DNA of 64,000 nucleotides from Ryuthela nishihirai (GCA_038380435.1 JAWZYU010000019.1:22283801-22347800), one strand, 5' to 3'. Positions 10,855-23,595 are shown, counted from the stretch's first letter. Notes: a model not told the origin generated them from the letters alone. Program-made: numbers and translations.

Positions 10855-13800
10855 ACTTAAGACCAGGATTCACTTACTTGTGAGTAACTTTCCTAATATT
10901 TCGACTCCTGAATGCGGTCTTCTTCCGAGGAGGTTGCAGCTATCTTTGAACTTTCTTTCTTTTGTAGTAGTGGTTGCCACCTAATAATGTTCTACGACTC
11001 CTTTGTTCTGCGACCACTGAGAGCTACAGACGTGCGTTTTTGAGCTCCCGACTTTACCTCAGAATGCTTTTTTTGCTGACCCTTTGGTTCAGTATTGTTT
11101 ATCATAGTCTGTAGTGGTCTTTAGCCGACTCACTTCTTTCTTTGCTGACTCTTTGGTTGTGTTTTCACCTGTCTGTTGCTGCTTCCTGTTACTGTACAAG
11201 GGTTTCTCCAGGTGCCGTTGGTAAGTGATTTTTCTATTACTACTGTAATTTTATTTTTACTTGTGCATCTGCTTAGACTCTGGGATGCCCCCAAGATTTG
11301 AGTGAAAGAAAGGATGGTCTGTGAGCTCTCCTGATTCTGACCCCTCAGGGACTCCTGCCAAGTGGAATGTCACAAGAGTGTCGCGGTCCACTGTGGCAAA
11401 GACTTCTTGCACTTTGCCTCAGAGTACCTGTGGACATACTCCAGGGAGAGGAGAACCTCCGTCGGTTCTCCTGACAAGATGTCTTGCCCTCGCATTATCT
11501 TTCTGTGCCCAAGGGTAAGACGCACTTAAGGTCCTCCTGTGCACCTGCTGCTGGCCCCTCAGGCGATTCTTCTGAAAGTGGGCCTCTCCACTTCTGCTTC
11601 TGTGAGTGGAGAGAACTCCTCTACCACTGGCTCTAACCCGGCTATTTCTTCTACTGTCAGCACAGCGTCTGTGGCATCAGTTTCGTCTGATGGGGCCCCT
11701 GCGACTGGTGCTGCTATTGCACCGTCAGCTGTGTGTGACAGTGTTTTTGCAAACCCCTCCTCTACCAGCCCTCCCCCAGCAGATACTCCTGAGGTTGAAC
11801 AGCTGCTCATCGACATTTCCAATTTGATGGATGTCGATCAGAAACTGCCTGCAGACTCTGATGATGGCTTTGTTGTGGTCAACCATAAGAGGAAGAGCAC
11901 CAGGACTATTCCTCTTATTGTGAACTCGGCCTCCTCTCGTCTCATGAGCTCCTACAACCCGAACCCCATCTCCACAGAGATTGCAAAAATCCTCGGGGCA
12001 CGGATTGTGGACGCTTTTTACTTGGAGACAGGAAGCCTTCTCTTCAAGGTTAGCTCTCCTGACCTTGCCGAGAAGCTTCTGTGCACCACCTCCATTCTGG
12101 GTATCCGTGTAACTGTCGATTACTTAGTCTCTTACTGCCTGCCACAGGGCCTCATAGAAGGTATTGACACCACCCTTACTGATGAGGCGATACTTGATGC
12201 CCTCTCGGATCAGAGAGTGACAGCGGTCGGTTGTATGTACCACTATCTTCCCTCGGATTATGGGGTCAACAAGATTCCCTTTAGGAAGGTAGTCCTTACC
12301 TTAAATGAATTCCCCTTACCTGGGAACATTGTCCTGAGCTTCCACCGGATCCCAGTGAAACCTCGCACCAAGACCCCACCTCAGTGTCTGAAGTGCCAAC
12401 ACTTCAGGCACATTGCAAAGAATTGCAGAGGTGCGGTGAGGTGTAAGCGCTGCAGTGGGCCTCACTCCCACAAGCAATGCAAGCATACTGGGTCCCCTAT
12501 CTGACACATCAGGATTCAGGAAGGACCAGAGGGACACGGTTCTTCTGCCCACCATTCTCTCTCTACTCGTGGATGTCATCAAGGTCGTAGCTTCCGTACT
12601 TTCTGAGGAGTCTCGACCTCGAACTTTGACGATCCTCAACCAGTTGGCCTCCCTCATATCGCACTTTGTGGACTGCTAGACACTCTGTGTTGACTAGCTT
12701 TTCTCCAAGATTCGTTATTCCCACCTGACAATGGGCATGGCCAACGGAGTGACTAACATCCCATCCATCCTTCAGTGGAACTGCACTGGCTTCAGGAGCA
12801 ATGCTGCTGACGTCTGCAACAACATCAACATCATGCCAGTTCCCTTCCTTGCTCTCTGTAAGGCCAACCTCCCAGATCACTATGTCTTCAATCCCTATAT
12901 TGTGCACACGAGCAAGAGGCATCCGCTCTCCTGCAATGCAGCGATTCTTGTGCACAAGAATGTCATGCATCATGTTATTGATCTCACTTTCACCGATGCG
13001 AACAGTGATTTCATAGCATGCCGCATCCTACTGAACAGCCATGATATCACCCTGATATCCTGTTACATCTGGCCTTGCACTGCCTTTCCTGTATCCATCT
13101 TACAGGATATTCTTTCGCAGTGCCCTCAGCCCTGGATTCTCTGTGGGGACCTTAATGCCCACAGCCCATCCTGGGGCGCAGACGTCAGTGATCAGCGAGG
13201 GGAGGATATCGAGAATGTCAACTTGCAGCACAATCTCTTTATCATCAACGCGCTCCCATGTTCTACCGACCTCCATGTTCCTACAGCTCCATTGATCTGA
13301 CCCTCTGTTCTTCCAGCATTGGTCAAAGCCTCGGCTGGTCAGTTGACCCTGACACCTGGGGCAGTGACCATTTCCCGCTGCACATCTCCTTGCTCCCCAA
13401 GGGACGTGCAGCTCCGATAAGAACGTCGAACCTTAGCAACTGGCAGCTCTTTCAGCACATCTCGTCTGAAAGACTCGCTTCCATTGAAGCTACAGATCTC
13501 AGCGCTGTGTCAGAGGCTCTCACTGCTGCCTCTGATGCCTGCACTGTTACGATCTCTACACCAGGGCATCTTCCCCCTCTGGATACCCACTACAAGAGGC
13601 TATGCACCATTCGCTGCCAAGCCAAAAAACGCTCCCGCCGCTATGTTATATTACCAGGCATTTTTTTATGCTAGAAGGCTACATGCTGCGATTGGAAGGT
13701 AACTTAAATGGCGTGAAAGGTTCAGGTGGCGATCCTTCTGCTCCAGCATCAACATCTTCCCTCCTTCTGGGAAAGTGTGGAAGTTCATCAGGAACCTGAT

Positions 13801-15286
13801 GGGAAGTCACAGCCTGCAATCCCCTTCTCTCGGGAAGTTGCATGACAGACCTTACTCTGCCATCGCCCTGACCGCCAAAGACTTCTATGACCGAGTCCTT
13901 CCTGCCAGCTGCTCCAGCTGGCAGGGACAGATGCTGGATGCTGGCAATACTCCCTTCCTCGACCTTCCACCATGGAGGAACAGTGATCTTATGATCAATT
14001 CCACTATCCCTTCTCTTGGTCAGAAGAGCGACTCTGATCCATTGGCCATCAGACTTCTCTCCACCTCCTATGTCACTGAACGATATGAAGATGTACTTAG
14101 GTCTATACTGATGGATCTGTGGAGCCAGAGAGGCAACGTGCTGCCTCTGCCTTTGCCATCCCGGTAGAGGTTTCCGTCTCCCGCATCTTACTTCCTCCAC
14201 CTGTGCTGAGCTTCATGTTAATCTTGAAGCTGCACTTTTCATCCTCAGCGTCGAGAGTGGCAACTTTGTCATCCTCTGTGACTGCAAGTCAGCCTTGGAA
14301 GCTCTCCAGAAGCGAGACAGCAAGAGCTGCAACCCCTTCCTCATCCAGAAGATCATGGAGACTTGCTTCAAGGTCACTTCTGCCTAAATCGCGGTCCATT
14401 TCCAATGGAACCTTTCCCATGTAGGGATACCTGGCAATGAGCTCGCCGATCACACTGTGAAGGAGGCGCTGGAGAGTCAGAAGTGTTTAACTAATTACCC
14501 TCTCTCTTTCAGCGACTGCAAGAGTTCTGTCTCACATCTGATGAGCCAGTACCGTCTTGCTCAGTGGCAGAAGGACAGCAGGTGTTCCTCATTCAGGTAC
14601 CTGGTTGAACCTTCTCTCACTGCTCCTAACCTCGGTAATCTCCTTAGATCTGAGGAGACCCTCCTTCATCGTCTCCGAGTTGGTATCATTTACAACAACT
14701 CTATGTTTCACACTCTTGGCTGAGCTTAGAGTCCAGACTGTGCCACTTGTAGCACACTTCAGACTGTATCCCACGTTCTGCTCATCTGCTCCCACTACAA
14801 TGCCAAAAGAAATGCTTTGTTCTGGGAGCTTAATGCTATAGGAACCACTGACTACTCCATCACATCCCTTCTTGGAAACAACCATAATGTGAAGCTGCAA
14901 CGAACACGCTTCCGTATGGTCACTGACTTTTTTCGGAATATTGGCCTCTTTTGAAAGTCTAATGTTCTCTATTTGTCTTTCTCCTGGAAAGAATCATTTT
15001 CTTTTTGTGAGAAATAACTGATGCGCAGCAACTTCTGCATCCGCTATCTCGCACTTCTTTTGTGACTGGTGTAGGGAGTCCCTTATTTGGAGTCTAATTT
15101 CACCATATCTACAACACCCTGAACTCTGAACCCTATTGGTTACCTATAATCTGCCAACCACTAGTACAAAAGAAAGAAAGTTACAAGATAGCTGCATCCT
15201 CCTCGGAAGACGACCCCAGTCAAGTCAGGATTTCGAAATATTAGGAAAGTTACTCACAAGTAAAGTGAATTCTGGTCTTAAGTTTT
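10855..15286. mobile_element. Composite element: LINE enclosed by about 130-bp inverted repeats
   Basis: Left arm 10855-10979 and right arm 15152-15286 are inverted copies. Read inward, both give cttaagaccag, then cttgtgagtaactttcctaatatttcg, ttccgagga, gcagctatctt, actttctttcttttgta and agtggttg. Identity is roughly 85-90 percent by eye. The LINE lies between, its 3' tail (about 15134) within 20 bp of the right arm. Either a LINE inserted into a pre-existing foldback element or the unit moved as a whole; the sequence alone does not decide. Confidence 0.75.
10985..15134 (+). pseudogene. I-like LINE copy 1, internally deleted (gag-like, endonuclease, RNase H remnants)
   Basis: A gag-like frame at 11539-12504 ends in CCHC zinc knuckles (CLKCQHFRHIAKNC, CKRCSGPHSHKQC). 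An APE-type endonuclease follows at about 12770-13560 (LQWNCTGF, WILCGDLNAHSP, GSDHFPLHIS). It then jumps straight to 3' sequence and an RNase H-like and C-terminal region (about 13830-14950). Compared with copy 2 at 38050-43456 two blocks are gone: about 0.53 kb after the zinc knuckles (junction near 12502) and about 1.47 kb including all of the reverse transcriptase (junction near 13830). The 3' end carries tgaac-type repeats. It cannot retrotranspose by itself. Clade (I-like, jockey superfamily) is inferred from gag CCHC + EN + RT + RNase H. Confidence 0.8.
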
Positions 15287-15815
15287 TAAATACATTAACT
15301 ATTCTAAGACAGCCATGAATACAATTATTACTAAATTTTATATCTTTAATTTTAGTATCAAACGCAATAGGTTTACGAGTCCTTCTTTTCGTGGGAAGCA
15401 ACAGTACCCTTATTTTGATTTTTATCTGCCATTATTAACAATGAAATAAAGTAATAGTTATAAACAGTTTATAATTCAAATGCAGTGATCAAAGACGATG
15501 TAAACAAACTGAGTCCACGAAAACTGCGCATCGGTTGATTCCAAAACTGAGTAAACAGAAAACGTTGTCCAATGAGAAAAGTCACGTGCAAAGTCATGCC
15601 GCAATACTATGCAAAACAGATCACCTGCTTTGGACACGTGTTGGTTCAATGAGTTTTAAGATCATGGTGAAATAATCCTCCAATGAGGGGCTCCCTACTT
15701 CAGACACGTGTTGGCAGCATAACAAAGTATTGCGCGATGAAATATAGCTCGTGGCGTTGCTGTCGATCACTAACAGAGCACCATTTTTGCTATGCAGTTC
15801 TCCCACTTTACAGTT
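15287..15815. other. Unrecognised intron DNA
   Basis: AT-rich, then mixed-composition sequence with two acacgtgttgg phrases (about 15636 and 15700) in tandem-like context. No gene or known repeat recognised. Confidence 0.35.
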
Positions 15816-15819
15816 TCCC

Positions 15820-15955
15820 AGCTTTGGTTGATTCACGGTATCGTCATGCCGCTAAAACCGTCGTATGAGCGAATGCGTCGTCGTAAAAATGGGCACTGGT
15901 CGTAATTGAAAATCGTCGTAAAGCGAAACATCATAAAGCGGGGTATTACTGTATA
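15820..15955 (-). repeat. Pogo/Tigger-like terminal sequence
   Basis: Read on the minus strand the segment opens cagtaataccccgctttatg and then has repeated ttacgacg-type phrases. That resembles the terminal repeats of pogo/Tigger transposons and their MITEs as I recall them. Only one end is recognised, abutting the Tc1 relic at 15960. Confidence 0.4.
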
Positions 15956-15959
15956 TATA

Positions 15960-17124
15960 CACAGTCGTATCAGAATAATATGACTACTTGCCTAATAATG
16001 AGAATAACCCCCTTGGTCCGGATGACAGTGGCAAGACGGTGTGGCATGGACACAATGAGGCCCTGGAAGATTGCCAGAGGCACATGTGCCTATTTGGAAT
16101 CCAGTAGAGCATGGAGGTTCTGGAGATGGCGTGGTTGTGGGTCCGCACGTGGAACTTGTTCATCCAAATGGTCTCATAAGTACTCTATGGGATTGAGGTC
16201 GGGCGATTTCGCTGGCCAAGGGAGAACGGAGACATCGCTGTTGTTTCCTAGAACCAGTCACCTTAGCGACATGGCAGAGCATATTGTATGTTGTTATACA
16301 CCATCACCACCAGGGTAAACGTCCAACATGAAGGGATGCATGTGATCAGCGAGGATGGACAGGTAACCATTGGCGTTCAGGGACCTATTCAGTAGTACCA
16401 GCGATCCTATGTCATATCAAGAAAACATCCCCCAGACATTCACACTGCCACTGTCGGCCTGTACTTGACCGACAAGTGTGTCCAGGTGTTGGTTTTCGTG
16501 TATTTGACGTCATATCCGCCGCTGCCTGTCACTTCTGTGGAGTAGAAACCTCGATTTGTCGGAGAAGACAACATATATCCACTGTTCCACTGTCCAATGA
16601 CGATGGGCCCGTGCGAACTGCAGGCGTCGTTACCGATGGACTTTGGTTAACATGGATAACTTTACGCAGAGTCGACTAAGGAACGTAACTACGTCGACTT
16701 TACTGTCATCAGGGACACGTACCTGGTTGCCCAGCGTTCATTTCAGTGGTCAATTGCTGCACTATTGCGTGTTGATTGCCCTTTACCAGTCAACGGAGGC
16801 AACGTTCTCCTTCGGGGTCGATGGTCTTTGGGACTCCACAGTTATGAAGTCTGCAGGTACTTGGTGTGCCAGCAGTCCATTCTTGGTACACCATTACTAC
16901 AGCACCTCACGAACAGCCCACGAAGTCTGCTGTTTCTGAGATGCTTCCACCCTTCCTGCGGTAGCTGATGATCATTCCTTTTTGAATGTCCGTCAAATCA
17001 ATACCTCTGCCCATTGCGCTCACGTTATGTATTACAGCTCATCTGTCCTGTCTGGCCGCTTATATCTCCATGTGGTCAGGCATTGTGCTTCCGTGTGAGG
17101 TCATATTATTCTGATACGACTGTG
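15960..17124 (-). mobile_element. Tc1-like DNA transposon relic
   Basis: Terminal inverted repeats cacagtcgtatcagaataat at both ends, each flanked by a TA target duplication; length 1165 bp. The minus strand at 16181-16218 encodes WPAKSPDLNPIE, the hallmark motif near the third catalytic acid of Tc1 transposases. The rest is broken by stops and frame changes. Cut-and-paste transposase relic, inactive. Confidence 0.8.
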
Positions 17125-17824
17125 TACATATACCTCGATTTTCAACATTATCCGTTCAGTATTTAATGAATTATGGAAGTTTGGATATTTAACAACAGTA
17201 ATGTCAGTCTTAAGGAACTTATACAAAACTGAAGAATAATGAAAGAATTCTTTACACAAACTTCTAAAATACATAGTTATTTTATTAACCACTTTGATAC
17301 AATACATGTTAATAAGTTTTAATTAATAATACGCATAATGCATTATTCTCACGTCAATTTTTGGGACTGGCATTGTCATTCTTTAATATTAAACTTCCAT
17401 AACCCATAAAATACTGAACAAATATTGTTGAAAATCCAGATATTGATATATTTGATTGAGATCTTGATCTGCTACCACTTAAAAAAATTAACAAATTCAA
17501 TGTTAGATTCTCATTTACATAATATATAGTTGTTCCTTAATTTTTGGAAACCAGTGTATATTGAAACGTTTTTGAAGTACATAATTGCGATTGTGGGCAC
17601 CGTAATGTGAAATTTAATTTACATGTTAGAATTTCGATAATAAATAATAAAATGATAAAAAAGAAAAGATATTAAAAATGTGTGCAGACGGATGATAAAG
17701 CGAAAAATGCACGTTTTCGAAGTCGAACTGAAAATATTACAATAATGGTCACTTACTTATTTTTACTCGTTGGTTAAAAGCTATTAAACTAAAATAAATG
17801 TCAAAAATAATAATCTGTCTTTAC
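17125..17824. other. AT-rich intron DNA, nothing recognised
   Basis: Low-complexity AT-rich sequence between the Tc1 relic and phosphatase exon g. No features supportable. Confidence 0.4.
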
Positions 17825-17906
17825 CTTTCCATGTCTGCCTCTGGAAAAAATCGAAAGTGTCAGAAAAAGCAACGCTCCGAACAGAAGAGTTGAGCTTTTT
17901 AAGCTT
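17825..17906 (-). CDS. PTP exon g: start of D2
   Basis: An 82-bp exon, acceptor ctttttcag, donor gtaaag. It encodes KLKKLNSSVRSVAF, then a Phe-rich turn ending RQTWK, plus one base. It continues the EFQ-KL linker in frame and is in phase with both neighbours, but its sequence is poorly conserved. It stands where D2 normally has its first helix. The D2 N-terminal part looks shorter than usual, so this exon is less certain than the motif-bearing ones. Confidence 0.65.
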
Positions 17907-19927
17907 CTGAAAAAGTAAACATTTTCTGAAATTACCCTCTTTAATACAAATACCTATTATTTTATGAAATAACTTGAAACAATGGTGTAACAATAGGGTG
18001 GAATAGGCGGCAAAATGCAATGGGCCCATGGCTTCTCGCAGCGGTCAAACGCATTCATCATCAAAGTGAAAAAGCTAGAGATTATCATGATTCTGATAAT
18101 TCCCATATTTTTGATCCCATATTTTACTACGAACTCGAATGAATTCATTGATCATTTGGAGGAAATTAAGGCAAAAGAGAAATACTTTTATTAAATATTT
18201 TTTAATATCATATTGATAAATTTTCATTTTATACTTAGTAATATTGATATTGCTTGTACAATTTAATAAAACTCCAAAAATTAACTTAATTTAATTAATT
18301 AACAGAAATTAGGGAGAATAAGGCAGTAGAGGCGACCCCCCCCCCTCACCAAAGGAAAACGTCTAAGACAAGGGAGGAGTCAGAGAGAAGCATTGCACAA
18401 TTGCACTGAATCCCGATTTCGACAGTTGATAAAAAAAAAATGTATTTCTGGGATTGCCCTTAGTAGTAGCCCTTAAGTTTTGTCATGGGCCTTTCTGCTC
18501 CTAGTTATACCATTAACTAGAAATAGTATAATTCAAATTGCAATTTGATAATCTTTGCACTGGTTAATTAACGAAATTAAGTTCAAAACACAATAGCTCA
18601 AATTACATTTCATCTCTTCCAAAATAGATCCTAATGATTAAGTTAAATAAATTGCGAAATAATGTGACTTCTTTACGACAACAGCGGCAAAAGTTATTTT
18701 ATTCCTACAGCTGTCATTTTTTTAATTAATTGATAGAAAGAAATTTGCTCGTTTCACACTCTGTGATTCCATTTATATGACAGCAATTTTTGCTAACTCT
18801 GAGTCGTAGCATGTACACTGAAAGAGGTTATCCTAGCAGAAAGTAGGCTCTGATTAGGATATAGTTAGCCATGTTTTTGCAATTCTGTTCATCTCAAGGA
18901 TTAAATCTGTTGACTTTAATTCAGGGTTTTGGTAAACTGGTTAAGTGTGAAGAGGACAGGGCTGGCGGGGCGGAGTCTCTCGCTGGTCCTCAAACAGTTA
19001 TTTATTACTCCCTTAAAGATTCGACTTACGGAAATTTCATTATCAAAGTGGGGATCCTTACCCCTCGGGCCTCCCTGGACGACCTCGCCGACCCTGGAAG
19101 CAAATAAAATTTGTGCAATCTATAGTAAAATTCCGATTATGCCTTTACATCTAACAGGATATTTCCAAAGTACTCATTACAAATCATATCCTTGTCTAAA
19201 GGCCCATTCTCCGCACCATCTGGAATCTCCGAGAGTATTAAACACTGTAAGTTTTATTCCTAAGTGTTGTGTAAATATGTATAGTAAGCAGCGCAATTTC
19301 GTAATATATAGAGACAAAGTTAGTTGTTCCCAAATTGCTGTAATATTGTACGATTAATATATTTTCTCAATAAGCAGTATACTATAATGATCTTCAGATA
19401 CTTTATCTGGTATATACTTACATTGCTATATGCATGGTGTTTATTAACCGTTATTTATGGCATGTCTTGCTATTTGTTTTATTAATTCCCTGACGATAAA
19501 CATCAAAACTGTTTGCTCGAAGGTAGCTATGTATCTAACGACACCCCCCTTCCCCCCTATGTCGAATAATCGAAAGTTTACTGTATGTTATAAAATTTGC
19601 AAGAAGGTTTATGATATATTTTCGTTTGAATTGTTTTGGAGTATTTATATTGAATTTTAAAAGTGTTATTTGTTGATTTACGATCATTGGTTACTAAAAA
19701 GCTTAGAATATTAGATCAACCTGAGCTTATATAAGTGTATACAATTATTTGTACTGAAATCTTATAAATGACTGTAGCGTAAGTTGAATATTATATTGCT
19801 ATTTATATAGCTATTACACATTTGAATATGTATTGCTATTTTGACAAGTCACTCGCAAGTTGCTAATTTTAAATAGATTAATTTTTATAAATATTCAGCC
19901 TCTTTATTTCCGCAGTTCTTAAATATA
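17907..19927. other. Intron DNA, nothing firm
   Basis: AT-rich, with a homopolymeric run of C near 18338 and a GC-richer patch at 18950-19110. Open frames there (78 and 142 codons) overlap in two frames and show no family pattern, so I do not call a gene. Confidence 0.4.
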
Positions 19928-21385
19928 CAGGGTGATTCAAAACTCTTGGGCCAAACTTTAAGGGGTGATAGGACACGCCTAAACAAGCACTTTTCTTCAT
20001 ACAAATCATGGTCGGAACTCAAGCGGTGAAGCGCTAGAGGGCGCTTTCCAGTGAATACTTATAAGCGCTGGTTTTCGCACTCGTCGTCATTTCTACCATG
20101 GATTGCAGAACAGATAGATTGTTTCACGAATGAGGAGAATGCAGACATGCATTTCACATATGGAGGTGCGGATGGGAATGCAAGGGAAGCCCAAAGACTG
20201 TACCAGGAGCGCTTTCCGACCAGACACGTGCCTGATCATAAAACCTTTCAGCGATTGCACCGGTACCTGTGCGAAAGAGGCTCCTTTGTCAGCAGCTTGC
20301 AGGATACGTGGCGTGCAAGGAGTGTGAGGACGCCACGTGTTACAGAAGAAATTCTACGTAGGGTTGGAAATCGTCCCGAATGTAGCACATGAGCAATTTC
20401 CCATGCCATAAGTGTGCCCCAATCGACGGTGTGGCCAGTTCTACGAGACGAACGATTATACCCCTACCATGCACAGAGGGTGCACGCCTTGACACCTGCA
20501 GATTATCTCCCTCGTATGGATTTTGGCAGTGCTACAGGACTTTGATGCATATGTCTTATTCACTGACAAATACACCTTTACATGTGAGGGCATTTTTAAT
20601 AACCACAATTCACATGTGTGGGCCACCAGTAATCCGCACGCCATACGTCCACATTCGTACCAGCGGCATTTCTCCATAAATATTTGGGCTGGAATCCTCC
20701 ATGACCACTTGATTGGCCCATACCTTCTGCCAGCCCGACTGAAAGGGAGAACGTACCTCGTATTTTTAAAAGAAATCTTGCCAGAGTTACTGAACCCTGT
20801 TCCAGCAAACATTCAAACATGTATGTGGTTCCAACACGATGGAGCGCCACCTCATTTCAGCGTGGATGTGCTGAACGCCTTGGTTGCTACATTTCCAAGA
20901 TGATGGATTGGTTGTGGTGGTCCCATCGCTTGGCCGCCACGATCAACCGATCTCTCATATCTGAACTTTTTCCTATGGGGCCATATGAAAAGCCTCATCT
21001 ACGATAGTCCCATCGATTCCAATGAGGACCTTGTTGCCAGGATTTCTATTGCCGCTGCCGCTGTACGAGAAATACCTGGTGTTTTCGCCCATGTACGCCA
21101 ATCACTATGTCGAAGGTGTCAAGTCTACATTTATGTTGGCGGTTGCTCTTTTGAGCAGTTTCTGTAATTTGTTCAATAAAATTCTATACTCTCTGTTCTG
21201 CAATTTCTGCAATGGGTTTCAAACATTCTGTCATTCTTGTGTTTCTTCATTTCCTGACACAGTAACTGCTAACCCCTAGCGCTTCAACGCTTGAGTTCCG
21301 ACCATGCATTGTATGACGAAAGGTGCTTGCTTAGGTGTATTCTGTCACCCCTTACAGTTTGGCCCAAGGGTTTTGAATCACCCTG
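19928..21385 (+). mobile_element. Mariner-like (IS630-Tc1-mariner) transposon with long inverted repeats
   Basis: Ends cagggtgattcaaaac at both termini, flanked by TA; inverted repeats run about 110 bp (19928-20042 and 21275-21385). Length 1458 bp. It carries one degenerate plus-strand transposase gene. It sits in the 5.5-kb intron between exons f and g, inserted opposite to the host gene. Confidence 0.88.
20051..21167 (+). pseudogene. Mariner-like transposase with DUF4817-type N-terminal domain, broken
   Basis: The N-terminal part at 20051-20392 (FTNEENADMHFTYG, ERFPTRHVPDHKTFQRLH) resembles the helix-turn-helix module of arthropod transposases of this group. The catalytic part at 20523-20903 has VLFTDKYTF (first Asp kept, the following acidic residue changed to Lys), HNSHVWATSNPHAIRP, LIGPYLLPARL and FQHDGAPPHFS (second Asp). 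A C-terminal piece, KSLIYDSPIDSNEDLVARI, sits near 20985-21045 in another frame. At least two frame changes separate the parts, so it is inactive. Confidence 0.85.
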
Positions 21386-21739
21386 TATATACACTATAGC
21401 GATGGGTCGAGTAACATAAAAATCCTTGATTTTCTTAGACATTCTGCCATTTATTCTCAATTTATTTCTTTGTTCCCCAATAACTCTCGAGTAGTTGCAT
21501 GGATGATTCTCATTTATCAGAAATAAATTGAGGATCTGAATTTTACAGTGGCCTAACTCACTTTTTATTGAAAAAAAGAAATATAAATTTAATAGTAACC
21601 ATAAATCAAACTGTACTTCAGAAGCAAACCCGTTATCGTAGCAGTGTCAATACCACGTCGCCATATTTCTCATATTATATGAAAATTCTTTTATATTTTC
21701 CACTTGAAATATTAGTTCTTATTACATTCTCGATTTCAA

Positions 21740-22480
21740 AAGTGATGACATCTTCACATTCTCAACTTCAACTAGAAGAACTCATATCGCCTCTGGTGAA
21801 TATGGGAATCTCGTTCCCAAACAGAAAAAGTTTTTTCTTTACCTACTTTTGCACACTTTAGAAGTTTTAATTGGAAATAATGGATGATTAGAAAAATTCA
21901 AATAGTAGTATTCTATCAGTACTTATAAAGCATACAAAGTATTAATCTTTTATTCTTTAAAATTGAAAGTTGCCTTCCTCACCTCCCCCCCCCCCTGAGA
22001 AAAGGGGACAGATTGTTACTATCAGTATAATGTCTCTTGACACTATACCAGTGAAATTTGAAATTTATACCATGAATAAATCAGTGGCAACTTTCGTTAA
22101 AACTTTCGCCTTTTTCATATTTAGTTCGCTCTAACGATGAATATTTAAATATATCGATTTAAAAAATTCGAAATATATATTTCGTTAGTGCCAATCGAAC
22201 TGAAACCGAGTATAAGTTTGCAATACAACTTCCTTAATCGTCACATTGCACTATTAAAATTTCGATTTTCTAGCAGAAATACATCGTTTGCAATATTCGT
22301 TTAAAAATTTGCAATTTTCAACTTTTCCACCGTTAGAAATGTGCAGTTTAAATTTTCCGGTGATTCGGAAAGTACGAATCGTAATATTTCTTCGATAACT
22401 ATCAAACTGAAACAGAACTTCTAAATCATTTCGAGAAACAAAAAAGTTAGATGTCTACAGACGGACAGACAGACAGACGA
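21740..22480 (+). repeat. Unclassified repeat family R copy with gacagacagac end
   Basis: Shares agaactcatatcgcctctgg with 5228 and gcaatattcgtttaaaa and ccaccgttagaaa with the other copies. It ends gatgtctacagacggacaga followed by more gaca units, the clearest right border of the family in this window. Confidence 0.5.
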
Positions 22481-23037
22481 CAAAATGTAAACATTATCTA
22501 CTTTATTTTGAAAACGAGATGTAAATGGGAATGCCTTATTTGATAAAGACAGGCAAGTTCCTAATTTATGCAATTCTTTTAAATGACCTCAAACACGAAA
22601 TGAAAGAAAGTCATAATTGGTTATCCTTACATTCAATTCATGTCATTCTAACTAATCATTAAACGATAGTTCTACATTATATTAAAAGAATATTTTTCAA
22701 CATTATACATAATATTACATATTTGTCTGAAATTTCAGTTTATTTTGTTCTTTAAATTACTCTATTACACTTCTTTTATCGCATTCTATATTACGCTTTG
22801 AAATTTCGTTGTTTTTGGGTAGACTAATTTACAGATACTTATTCACCCTAATCTGACATTTCAATTATTTCATGTGGGAAAATTGTTTTTGCTTTGTGCG
22901 AATTTGTTTCTGGAATGTGTGTTTGTGGCTGTTAAACTAGTTTCTTAAAATTACTAGCCCTAGTCAAGAGTATAAAAAATGCGAACTTTTCTGACAATGA
23001 ATGTAGTGGATGTTATGAATGTGGGCATATAAAACAG

Positions 23038-23367
23038 GATGCGGTTATGTATATTATGGATTCTGCTGTTTAAATTATGGAGACTGACATTTAAATTATG
23101 GTAGTGGATATTTAAATTATGGATGTGGATATTAAAATATGGAGAGGGTGTTTAAATTATGGAAGCGGATTTTTAAATTATGGCCGGGGATATTTAAATT
23201 ATGGATATGAATATTTAATTTATTGATGTGGATATATAAATTATGAATGCGAATATTTAAATTATGGATACAAATATTTAAAAAATGAGTGGGATATTTT
23301 AATTATGGACGCGGATGTTTAAATTAATGAAGCGGATATTTAAATTATGGGTGCGGATGTTTAAATG
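23038..23367 (+). repeat. 21-bp minisatellite, about 15-16 copies
   Basis: Unit close to gatgcggatatttaaattatg repeated with substitutions and small indels. It is intronic, 80 bp from the 3' boundary of phosphatase exon f. Confidence 0.85.
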
Positions 23368-23445
23368 CTATAAATGTGGATTGTTTAACAAAGGCAACAA
23401 CACGAAGGAGAAAATAAGTTTTTTAGCTATTAATCAAATTTTTAC

Positions 23446-23595
23446 CTGAAACTCTATTTCTAGATGAGTCATTCCTTTAGATGGATCTTGCAAGCGCAGT
23501 TTATCATAATATTCACCAAAGTCCTTGCATTGAATACTAGTATCCTCTCTGCACAATGCATCAATTAAAACCTGGTATGCAAAGACGTACTGGTC
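23446..23595 (-). CDS. PTP exon f: D1 end (DQYVFAY) and D1-D2 linker
   Basis: A 150-bp, phase 0-0 exon of 50 codons, acceptor tttttag, donor gtaaaa. It begins DQYVFAYQVLIDALC, giving the conserved Gln-Tyr and closing helix of D1. It then has FGEYYDKLRLQDPSK and ends GMTHLEIEFQ, the linker helix leading into D2. The pattern D...I....F..YY..L...DP.......EFQ is the layout seen in R2B-type receptor PTPs. The upstream intron of 9.1 kb contains LINE, pogo, mariner and Tc1 relics. Confidence 0.9.

Noticed and set aside
18871..19357. Overlapping plus-strand ORFs in a GC-richer patch
   Set aside because: Two frames open at once, no domain pattern, and no splice signals that would tie them to the host gene.
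23038..23367. CRISPR-like array
   Set aside because: Units are contiguous and diverged, without unique spacers, in a eukaryotic intron.
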